Positions 42,953-50,691 of a DNA stretch of 64,000 nucleotides are shown piece after piece; the stretch's first letter is position 1; the number at the start of each line of letters is the position of its first letter. The stretch lies in the NCBI GenBank assembly GCA_002452405.1, contig DKFP01000011.1, positions 1-64,000 of the forward strand. Reading direction: 5' to 3'. A model generated the notes under the pieces. It worked only from the letters and a program-made list of their open reading frames with translations. It did not search any database and had not been told where the DNA came from. This DNA is from Deferribacteraceae bacterium UBA6793 (GTDB taxonomy: Bacteria; Chrysiogenota; Deferribacteres; Deferribacterales; Geovibrionaceae). The position numbers and the translations under genes are program-made.

Positions 42953-44899
42953 ATGTTCAGATTTTTTAACAGACTCATAATATTACTGTTTATTGTTGCC
43001 ATAGGCAGCGCGGTGATTCTTGTCTCCGGTCGGGAGTCAGATGAAAGCCTTGCGGATAAGTATTCTGCGGAGGCTTCGAATAACTCTAAACTGATCGGAC
43101 GCTTCATCGAACACATTTTGCACGAGCGGGAAGACAACCTTGAAGACGTTGCCGCTGCGCCGGATCCTCATGAGATGGCGAACAGGCTCCAGAAATATTC
43201 AGCGTTCATAGATAAGCACTACAGCCTTGGGGAATGTTTCACCACCGGCATAACTGACAGCGGTTTCGAAATAATAAAAAGTATAACACTGGGTGCTAAC
43301 GACTGTTCCGTTCCGGCGCCGAAAAGCGACGAAATAGCCGGAAAACTGAAAAGGGGCGAAGTTTACATAGGTCTTTCGAATTTTGAGAAAAATAGAAATA
43401 TGATACTGATATATCCGGTCATGCGGAACGGTGTTTTCAGCGGTTCGGTGTATGATATTTTCACCGTGATGGACGATAAAGGGGTGAAGGGCTATTGGAA
43501 CGGGCTGAACAGCGGCGGCAGAAGCGAGCTGATAATTGACGATATCAAAGCCTATCAGAACGATTCTGAAACGCAGGAACTCATCAGGCTGAAATCTAAG
43601 ATTGAACACGGCAACACGGCTGAATATAACAACAGACAGGTGGGTTTTTACTGTTTTAGCGTGCACGGCACGAAATTTTGCCTTGTTTACACAACGGAGC
43701 AGTATAAAAGGCAGTTTGTATTCAGTTTTTTTCCTTGGGCAGGGGACTATGCAGTTGTTATAGTTTTCCTTCCGCTTGGTCTCCTTATTATGCTCATCAT
43801 AATTGAGATGTTCAGGGTTAACAAGAAACTGTCCGATGAGATTGCCGACAGGACCCGTCACCTGAACATGCTGAACAAAAAGAACGAGAGCCTTTTTCAG
43901 ACCATCCCCGAATATATCATTGTGCACGATAAAAGCGGTAACATTATGGAACAGAACAGTAAGTTCAGAGAGCTTGAGTGTCAGGACGGAACCAGCCAGA
44001 ACATTCTGGATTACGTTCGCGAAAAAGACAAGTTCCGGACAAGGCTGGAAGGGCTGCACGAGGGTGAGGTGGAAAACTTCGGCGAGTTCAGCATCGTAAA
44101 AAGCGGAGGGGAGATAATGAACGTATCTGTCAGCGCTATCCTTATGGATACCGACGGGACTCAGGCGGTTCTTTCCGTTTTCACAGATATCACAGACTAT
44201 AAAAACATTCAGAACAGCTTTTATCTCGCCCAGAGACGGGAAGCTGTTGGAACGCTGGCTTCGGGCATGGCGCACGATTTCAGCAATATATTGCAGAATA
44301 TTTCTCTCCAGTTCGGGCTTGCAGAGCGTGCGGACGATGAAGAAAAGAGAGAACAGCACCTTGAAAGCATAAACGGCATTGTGGACGGTGCGCGTATGTA
44401 CATCCAGAAAGTATTGCAGAGCGCCCGCGATACAGAGGAGAAACCCGAACCGAGATTCGGCAGAGAGCTTACATCCATGGCTGTCGATATGGCTTCAAAC
44501 CTTCTGCCGCCGGACGTTTCCATTCTCTATTCCGACACCTCAGAGGGGATGATGATAAAGATAGCGGAAAGCAGGTTCATTCAGATGATGGTGAACCTGT
44601 GCCAGAACGCCGCGGAAGCTATGGATAAGCGCGGAATCATAACCGTGACGACATCAAAGCATGAGATGTATTACGGAATGTTCTTTGAACTGCGGGTCAA
44701 AGATACCGGACGCGGTATAGACAAGAACGACCAGAAGAATATGTTCAAACCGTTCTATACGACCAAACAGAGAAAGGGCGCAGGACTGGGGCTTGCCACC
44801 GTTAAACAGGTCGTCATGGACAGCGGCGGATTTATAGAGGTTCACAGCGCGCCGGGTGAAGGGTGCGAATTTATAATACTTTTACCGGAGACGAAATGA
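42953..44899 (+). CDS. Membrane-bound PAS sensor histidine kinase
   Basis: 648 residues. TM1 is at 8-25, followed by a periplasmic sensor region 26-262 (Cache-like, not certain) and TM2 at 264-286. A PAS domain is near 311-420, and the HisKA domain has phospho-accepting His441 in SGMAHDFSNIL, close to the NtrB type. The HATPase has N box NLCQNAAEAM, G1 VKDTGRGID and G2 GAGLGLATVKQ. It signals to a response regulator not encoded nearby. Its stop overlaps glnE (ATGA), so the two are co-expressed. AAGAAG precedes the ATG. Confidence 0.9.
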   Translation: MFRFFNRLIILLFIVAIGSAVILVSGRESDESLADKYSAEASNNSKLIGRFIEHILHEREDNLEDVAAAPDPHEMANRLQKYSAFIDKHYSLGECFTTGITDSGFEIIKSITLGANDCSVPAPKSDEIAGKLKRGEVYIGLSNFEKNRNMILIYPVMRNGVFSGSVYDIFTVMDDKGVKGYWNGLNSGGRSELIIDDIKAYQNDSETQELIRLKSKIEHGNTAEYNNRQVGFYCFSVHGTKFCLVYTTEQYKRQFVFSFFPWAGDYAVVIVFLPLGLLIMLIIIEMFRVNKKLSDEIADRTRHLNMLNKKNESLFQTIPEYIIVHDKSGNIMEQNSKFRELECQDGTSQNILDYVREKDKFRTRLEGLHEGEVENFGEFSIVKSGGEIMNVSVSAILMDTDGTQAVLSVFTDITDYKNIQNSFYLAQRREAVGTLASGMAHDFSNILQNISLQFGLAERADDEEKREQHLESINGIVDGARMYIQKVLQSARDTEEKPEPRFGRELTSMAVDMASNLLPPDVSILYSDTSEGMMIKIAESRFIQMMVNLCQNAAEAMDKRGIITVTTSKHEMYYGMFFELRVKDTGRGIDKNDQKNMFKPFYTTKQRKGAGLGLATVKQVVMDSGGFIEVHSAPGEGCEFIILLPETK

Positions 44900-47742
44900 T
44901 AGCAAGACAGGAACAGACAAGAGCGGCGGCTCTTGAACTGGGGATAACCACTGAAAATGCGGAGCTGCTGGGCTATATTGCCAGACATTCCGAATATCTC
45001 GGCATGTGGCTGATGAACAATCCTCATATGATGAAAGAAGCTGTGGAAAAAATAGGAACAGTGCGCGACAGGCAGACAATTCTGGATGACATTTTGTCCG
45101 TGGATATTCTTTCCATGACTGAAGAAGGGTTCATGGAGTATCTAAGGGTCAAAAAAATGAAAGAATACATATGCATTGCCGCGGAAGATATGCGGCTTGG
45201 AGCTGCCTGTGCGGACGTTACAGCGCACGTTTCGGCTTTTGCTTCGGCATGTTGTGAGGCGGCTTATCAGTTTGCTGCCGCGCTGCTTAAAAAACAGCAT
45301 GGAACACCGAGGGACGAAGAGGGTAACGAAGTCGGCTTCTGCGTGATAGGTCTTGGGAAGCTGGGAGGCTGGGAGCTGAATTTCAGCTCCGATATAGATG
45401 TCATATACGTTTACGGATGCGATATCGGAAATACCGACGGCGGTGAATCCATAGATAACCATACATATTTCAGCAGAATTGCCGAGCACGTCACAAAATA
45501 TATAGGCGAAAGGACGAAGGACGGTATAGTTTTCAGGGTTGACCTCCGCCTGCGTCCCGACGGCGACAGAGGTGCGCTTGCTATGCCTGTGCGTGCATAC
45601 GATACCTACTACGAGACCTACGGACAGAGCTGGGAGCGGATGATGCTTCTGAAAGCACTGCCTGTTGCCGGCGACATTCAGGTTGGCGAGTCATTCAAAA
45701 AAGCGGTGAAACCGTTCGTCTTCCGCAGAAGCCTGGATTTTAACCTTATGAACGACTTGCAGGATATAAAAAAGAAGATAAACAAACGGGTCGAACTGAA
45801 AGGATGCAACGTTAAACATGTTAAGCTGGGCTATGGCGGCATACGCGAGATAGAATTTATCGTACAAACTCTACAGATCATTAATTATCCGTCAAATAAC
45901 GCCATCTTTAACCCGAATACGCTGAAGAGTCTCGGAATACTCACAAAATACAAGCTGATGACCCCTGAAACGGCAAAAATGCTTACCGAATCATATTGTT
46001 TTCTCAGGAAACTGGAACATATGGCGCAGATAGAGAACGAGCGTCAGACTCATATAGTGCCTGAACAGGCGGATACCTATCCGCTTTATCTCGAAAGATG
46101 CGGTTTCAGTTCAAAAGAAGAGTTTGAAGCGCGTTATGCGGCGGTCACAAAGCAGGTCAACGACGAATTTTCAAAACTGTTCACCGATTCAGGCGCGGAC
46201 GAGGGTGTTTTCCTTATATTTGAAGAGGACATCGCGGATGAAGAGGCAGCAGTCATACTGAAGCAGCTTAAAATAAACGAACCGCTGGAATGTGTCAGGA
46301 TAGTAAGGCGGGTAATGGCAGGACAGAAAAACCGCCCGCGGGTCAAAAGCGAACGACAGGTTTTAAAGGCTCTTCTGGTTATGATCATTAACGAGCTTGA
46401 AGGGAAATCAGGCAGCGCAGAGGTGCTGCACAACTTTGAAAAGATGCTCGCCAGCAGCGCGACTATCTATCTTCTCCACGACCTGTTCTCAACGGCTCCT
46501 TTTATCATCCAGAAGCTGATAAATATTTTTTCATACAGCAGATATCTAACCGACCAGATAATGAAGAACCGCGATCTGCTGGACTATATCTATGACCCGA
46601 AACCCATTGATTTCACAGCGGAGAAGATAAAGCAGGATCTCATAGAGCATACGGAGAAATACCGAGATATGCCGGATCTGATGCCGGAAGCGGCGCGGAT
46701 ACGCCATAAGATATTCATGTTCAACGCGGGCTACGCCTATCTCAATAAACAGACCAACATTATCGATACCATGCGCGCCCTGACGGAGCTCGCCAGAGGT
46801 ACGGTTGATTTTGCGTTCAGCTATATCTATGACCAGCTTGCGGAAAAATACGGAAACCCTGTGAAAGAAGACGGCACGCCGTGCGGCTATCTGCTGGTTG
46901 GCATGGGCAAGGTGGGCAGTATAGAGATGAGCTTCGGCTCGGATATTGACCTTGTTTTCCTTTACGACGGCTATGGTGCTACAGATGGTGAAAAATCCAT
47001 TACCAATCAGGAGTTTTACTCCAAAATGGTACAGCGCAGCATAACTTTTCTCAGTGCCTACAGCCACAACGGCTATCTGTACAAAACTGATATGCGTCTG
47101 CGTCCCAGCGGTTCCAGCGGAACACTGGTTACCACCCTTACCGGTTTTGAAGACTATCAGAAAAAAGGTGCGATGCTCTGGGAGAAACAGGCGCTTATGC
47201 GTTCCAGCGTGATAAATTACAACTCACCACTTGCCGCGGAGTTCGAGCGCATCAAAGCCCAGTCACTCTACGTCTGCCTGATAGCCGACGAAGGGGTGAA
47301 AGAGATATTTGATATGCGGATGCGCATAGAGAACGAAAAAGGGCTTCCATACGAGAAAAACGATATCAAGGCGGGCTATGGCGGATTGCTGGATATTGAG
47401 TTTTCCGCACAGATGTTCCAGCTTATGTACGGGTGCAAATACGATCAGCTGCATACGCCTAATACCCACGATGCGATACATTTTTTCAAAGACCTTGAAA
47501 TTATGTCCAGCAGGGATTTCTACAGTTTCCACAAAGGTTATCTGTTTTTCAGGCACCTTGAGAATCTCGTGCGGATATACGATAATACCGATACTTCCAG
47601 ACTGCCGAAAGATGAAAAACTGCTGGACAGAATGGCGGAGTTTTTCGGATACAAATCCGGCGGTCAGGCGCTTCTGGATGAATATCACAACCTGCGGCGC
47701 TCTGTAAGAGCCGCGTTTAAAAGGGTTTTCGGGAAGGAATGA
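44896..47742 (+). CDS. glnE: Bifunctional glutamine synthetase adenylyltransferase/deadenylase
   Basis: 948 residues, the size of E. coli GlnE. Two nucleotidyltransferase domains are visible: GLGKLGGWELNFSSDIDVIYVYG (Asp166, Asp168) and GMGKVGSIEMSFGSDIDLVFLYDG in the second half, each with RVDLRLRPDGD- or DMRLRPSGSSG-type metal-site continuations. A PII-binding middle region separates them. It adds or removes AMP on glutamine synthetase in answer to nitrogen status. ATG 44896 has GGAG five bases before. The frame is open a little further upstream, inside the kinase gene. glnA is not in the window. Confidence 0.96.
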   Translation: MIARQEQTRAAALELGITTENAELLGYIARHSEYLGMWLMNNPHMMKEAVEKIGTVRDRQTILDDILSVDILSMTEEGFMEYLRVKKMKEYICIAAEDMRLGAACADVTAHVSAFASACCEAAYQFAAALLKKQHGTPRDEEGNEVGFCVIGLGKLGGWELNFSSDIDVIYVYGCDIGNTDGGESIDNHTYFSRIAEHVTKYIGERTKDGIVFRVDLRLRPDGDRGALAMPVRAYDTYYETYGQSWERMMLLKALPVAGDIQVGESFKKAVKPFVFRRSLDFNLMNDLQDIKKKINKRVELKGCNVKHVKLGYGGIREIEFIVQTLQIINYPSNNAIFNPNTLKSLGILTKYKLMTPETAKMLTESYCFLRKLEHMAQIENERQTHIVPEQADTYPLYLERCGFSSKEEFEARYAAVTKQVNDEFSKLFTDSGADEGVFLIFEEDIADEEAAVILKQLKINEPLECVRIVRRVMAGQKNRPRVKSERQVLKALLVMIINELEGKSGSAEVLHNFEKMLASSATIYLLHDLFSTAPFIIQKLINIFSYSRYLTDQIMKNRDLLDYIYDPKPIDFTAEKIKQDLIEHTEKYRDMPDLMPEAARIRHKIFMFNAGYAYLNKQTNIIDTMRALTELARGTVDFAFSYIYDQLAEKYGNPVKEDGTPCGYLLVGMGKVGSIEMSFGSDIDLVFLYDGYGATDGEKSITNQEFYSKMVQRSITFLSAYSHNGYLYKTDMRLRPSGSSGTLVTTLTGFEDYQKKGAMLWEKQALMRSSVINYNSPLAAEFERIKAQSLYVCLIADEGVKEIFDMRMRIENEKGLPYEKNDIKAGYGGLLDIEFSAQMFQLMYGCKYDQLHTPNTHDAIHFFKDLEIMSSRDFYSFHKGYLFFRHLENLVRIYDNTDTSRLPKDEKLLDRMAEFFGYKSGGQALLDEYHNLRRSVRAAFKRVFGKE

Positions 47743-48284
47743 TGGAAATAGTACAGATAATAGACTATGACGCCATGGGTGCCGACTGGCTTAGTATCGC
47801 TGTCGGGTGCGCGCCGTTTGCAGACATGATGTGGTTCCGGATAAAAAACCGTCCCGCAGAGCTTATTTACAACGAGGCAAAGAAACTGCGCGAGGCGCTG
47901 CCTCAGGCAAGGCTGGTGCTCTCGGCTAGGGAGGATATAGCCGCGCTGCTCGGATATAACGGGGTTCAGCTTGGCGCATCAACCGTAAAAGAGGGAATAG
48001 ACGAATCACTGGCCGTGGGTTATTCCGCACACAGCATAGATGAGATAGAAAGTAATCAGGCGGATTACTATATGCTTAGTCCTTTATTCCACACTGTTAA
48101 GGACTATGAAGTGAAACCTCTTGGCGCTGTGGATGTATCCGCTCTGGAGAAGGACGTTTATGCCCTTGGCGGGATAGGCTGCGCCAATGTTTGCCAGCTC
48201 AAAAGCAAAGGTTACAAAGGAATTGCAGGGATATCTTTCTATCGGGAGATACAGGCGCTGAAAGAGATTGTCAGCCGACTTTAA
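47742..48284 (+). CDS. ThiE/TenI-like protein (thiamine phosphate synthase family)
   Basis: 180 residues, a shortened TIM barrel. GVQLGASTV, then YSAHSIDEIESNQADYYMLSPLF and YALGGIG follow the order of the ThiE/TenI pyrophosphate and thiazole-phosphate binding loops. ThiE joins the pyrimidine and thiazole halves of thiamine, while TenI aromatises the thiazole. The KxxG signature for ThiE is only partly kept, so TenI or a related enzyme is possible. It overlaps the glnE stop (two possible ATG codons, 47739 and 47742), and its 3' end overlaps the convergent molybdopterin gene by 14 bases. Confidence 0.75.
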   Translation: MEIVQIIDYDAMGADWLSIAVGCAPFADMMWFRIKNRPAELIYNEAKKLREALPQARLVLSAREDIAALLGYNGVQLGASTVKEGIDESLAVGYSAHSIDEIESNQADYYMLSPLFHTVKDYEVKPLGAVDVSALEKDVYALGGIGCANVCQLKSKGYKGIAGISFYREIQALKEIVSRL

Positions 48285-49935
48285 CAACGTCCGCCGGGAT
48301 GCCGTAATATACCATATCCTTGCCTGAATCCGTGCGCATTGGTGTGGTTGCGTCGTTGATGTATCCGTCTGCCATGGGCAGTCCCTTATAGCTCATGATA
48401 ACCTTTTCGCATACCATGTCGGTAACTTCCGCATATGCTGAGTAATGACCGGTGCCTGTGGATATCTTTATCATGTCGCCGTTCGCTATACCAAGTTCTG
48501 CCGCGTCTTTCGGGTTGATATAGGCAATTTTCAGCTTCTCCGCTATGCGCGGGAGGTGCTGGCTGTTCAGATATGCCGGATGCGAAAGGGACAGCAGGCT
48601 GAATTTTCCGTGTTCCTCCGGTATGAACGGCTTTATCCGTTCATCTATATAGACTCTTTTTCCGGGCGTGTCCGGTTCCGGTTCTCTGATGTTCAGGTCT
48701 GTGCCAAGCCTGTTACTCAGGCGGGTTACTATATCGAGATCGGATATGTCGTCTGTCAGTTTTTCCCGCTTGTGCCAGTGCGGAAAGAAATAGCTTCCCA
48801 TGAAGTCCTGCTGGGCGAAAATGCCTCCTGTGCGTATGAACAGAGTGCAGTTTTCAGACGTGCGGTTGGGCTGAACGTCAACAACAATTGTCGGTGTATT
48901 TTTTATGCCTTTAACCCAGTTTTTCGCGTCGGGAAAAGTCATGGCAGGGTTTGCTGCGACGTTTACGAACAAGTCAAATTCTCCGTCTGCAAGTCTTTTG
49001 CCCGCCGTTTCTATCGGAACATGGTGCCTGAAGGTTGCGCCAAGCCCTTTCCAGAAACGTTTTGAGCCCTGTCCGTAATAAAGTGTGTCGGTGTTTCCGG
49101 ATTTCACAGCGAGGCGGTTTATGAGTCTGATGATATTCATGCCGTTAGGGTTGCGTTGCATCCCGTAGCCCTGAATGAAAGCCGTTTTTCCGGGCAGTAT
49201 AGAGTCTTTTATATAATTGAAATCATCGTGTGAGACTCCTGAACGTTTAAGAAACATTTCAGTATCGTGTCCGTTTTCAAGCCCCAGTTCTGTCATGAGA
49301 GCCGCAGCCAGAAGTCCGTCGCACATGGGGCGTATCTGTACGTATCTATCAGCCATCTCAGCGGTTTTAGTTCTTATTGGATCGATATATATTATTTTAA
49401 GCCCGTTTTTTTTCAGCTCTTTCAGATAAGCGTAAAGGTGCTGGCTGACGGTTGCAGCGTTTTTGCCGAAAAGGATTGCGGTTTTGCAGGCTGCGATGTT
49501 TTCAACGGGCGGGTTTATTTCAACCCCGAAGTCAGCCTCGTGTGCTGCGCCGCCTGTTCCGCTGCAAACACCGCCGGTCACTTTTGCACAGTTTTCAAAA
49601 CTGCTCATGAGTCTGTCCCAGTATCCCATGTTGTAAGCAAGAGAGCCGGAACCTTTCAGATAGAGTATTTTCCTGTCTTTGTATCTTTCAAGAATATCGC
49701 CGAAAGCTGAAACAGCTTCTTCATCGTTTTCGAAAGTGCATCTCTCGCCGTTGACAGACTGGTATGATTTTACTCCGGAATTGATTTCGCGTTCGGCAAA
49801 GACCCGGAACTTTGAGCAGACAAAACCCGTTTTCTGCCAGCCTTCCTCAATGCCTGTGAAGTGATATTTACCGTTCTTGAATTCAGCCCTGACAGCGCAT
49901 GTGTCGGGGCAGTCTTTGCTGCAAAAAAAATTCAT
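48271..49935 (-). CDS. Small molybdopterin oxidoreductase (DMSO reductase superfamily)
   Basis: 554 residues, short for the family (usually 700 or more). The N-terminal iron-sulfur motif CSKDCPDTC (Cys5, Cys9, Cys13 from the ATG), with a later Cys in TGFVCSKF, would hold one [4Fe-4S] cluster. The active-site region reads TGGVCSGTGGAAHEAD. The C-terminal domain (INPKDAAELGIANGDMIKIST) is the usual molybdopterin dinucleotide-binding fold. There is no twin-arginine signal, so it is probably cytoplasmic. I chose ATG 49935, the frame beginning at TTG 49941, and no strong ribosome-binding site is visible. No electron-transfer partner gene is adjacent. Substrate unknown. Confidence 0.88.
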   Translation of the reverse strand: MNFFCSKDCPDTCAVRAEFKNGKYHFTGIEEGWQKTGFVCSKFRVFAEREINSGVKSYQSVNGERCTFENDEEAVSAFGDILERYKDRKILYLKGSGSLAYNMGYWDRLMSSFENCAKVTGGVCSGTGGAAHEADFGVEINPPVENIAACKTAILFGKNAATVSQHLYAYLKELKKNGLKIIYIDPIRTKTAEMADRYVQIRPMCDGLLAAALMTELGLENGHDTEMFLKRSGVSHDDFNYIKDSILPGKTAFIQGYGMQRNPNGMNIIRLINRLAVKSGNTDTLYYGQGSKRFWKGLGATFRHHVPIETAGKRLADGEFDLFVNVAANPAMTFPDAKNWVKGIKNTPTIVVDVQPNRTSENCTLFIRTGGIFAQQDFMGSYFFPHWHKREKLTDDISDLDIVTRLSNRLGTDLNIREPEPDTPGKRVYIDERIKPFIPEEHGKFSLLSLSHPAYLNSQHLPRIAEKLKIAYINPKDAAELGIANGDMIKISTGTGHYSAYAEVTDMVCEKVIMSYKGLPMADGYINDATTPMRTDSGKDMVYYGIPADVVKVG

Positions 49936-50004
49936 CCGCAATTATCACTTGATTTGCTGTAAAATCAATGATTATTTGTATAAAAGAAAAAGCGGAGGGG
50001 TGTA

Positions 50005-50496
50005 ATGCCTTCATTTGATATTGTAAACGAGATAGATATGCAGGAGATGGACAACGCTGTTAATCTTGTTAAGAAAGAGGTGGACAGCAGGTTCGATTTC
50101 AAAGGCACAGATACAGAGATTGAACTGAACAAAAAGGACAAGGCTGTCAAGATCGTCACCCACGACGATATGAAGGCGCAGGCTATCAAAGAAATGATGA
50201 TAAAACACTGCGCAAAAAGGAGTATTGATTCACGTGTGCTTAAATTCGGCGAACCGGAGAACACGTCCAAAGGGCACAGAAAATTCGATGTCAAGGTTGA
50301 AGAGGGACTTGGAAAGGACAACGCCAAGAAGATAGTCAAAATTATAAAGGATTCAAAGCTGAAAGTGAACGCGTCAATTATGGATGACCGCGTGCGCGTT
50401 GAAGGAAAAAAGATAGACGATCTTCAATCCGTTATTCAGCTTATGAAATCGTCCGACATAGACGTTCCGCTTCAGTTCATAAATATGAAGAACTAA
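50005..50496 (+). CDS. yajQ: YajQ family nucleotide-binding protein
   Basis: 163 residues of UPF0234. It starts MPSFDIVNEIDMQEMDNAVNLVKKEVDSRFDFKG, and the second half has GLGKDNAKKIVKIIKDSKLKV and the ending SSDIDVPLQFINMKN. Two ferredoxin-like repeats bind nucleotides, and some members bind cyclic di-GMP and act in virulence or phage gene control. A strong GGAGGGG ribosome-binding site precedes the ATG. The gene is single, ending at a terminator that holds an inserted repeat element. Confidence 0.96.
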   Translation: MPSFDIVNEIDMQEMDNAVNLVKKEVDSRFDFKGTDTEIELNKKDKAVKIVTHDDMKAQAIKEMMIKHCAKRSIDSRVLKFGEPENTSKGHRKFDVKVEEGLGKDNAKKIVKIIKDSKLKVNASIMDDRVRVEGKKIDDLQSVIQLMKSSDIDVPLQFINMKN

Positions 50497-50503
50497 AAAA
50501 GTA

Positions 50504-50684
50504 AGGCACGCAAAAGCGTGCCTCAGACTGATGACAAAATTTTATAAATATGAGATTGCTTCGCTCTGCTCGCAAAGACGAAAGGGAAAAACAGTCTCTG
50601 CGAGGAGCTTAGCGACGAAGCAGTCTCATTGATTTAATAAAATCCGAGTTTGTCAACAACCAGAGGCACGCGTTAGCGTGCCTC
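50504..50684. terminator. Duplicated yajQ/S8-protease terminator hairpin flanking a mobile element
   Basis: The stem AGGCACGC/GCGTGCCT followed by C occurs at 50504-50524 (loop AAAA) and 50664-50684 (loop GTTA). The two 21-base copies differ only in the loop. On the left AAAAAAG precedes the first copy, and on the right TTCTGTTTT follows the second. Without the insertion this would be one bidirectional terminator for the convergent yajQ and S8 protease genes. Confidence 0.85.
50525..50663. mobile_element. MITE-like element with REP core, copy 2
   Basis: About 139 bp, matching 7247-7387 along its whole length. The left end is AGACTGATGACAAAAT, the REP pair is at 50552-50627 and the right end is CCGAGTTTGTCAACAACC. 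It too lies between two 21-bp copies of a terminator hairpin. No coding capacity. Confidence 0.8.
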
Positions 50685-50691
50685 TTCTGTT

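Noticed and set aside
43199..44359. A 386-residue minus-strand open frame opposite the sensor kinase
   Set aside because: Long, but exactly antisense to a well-supported kinase. Composition is typical of an antisense frame.
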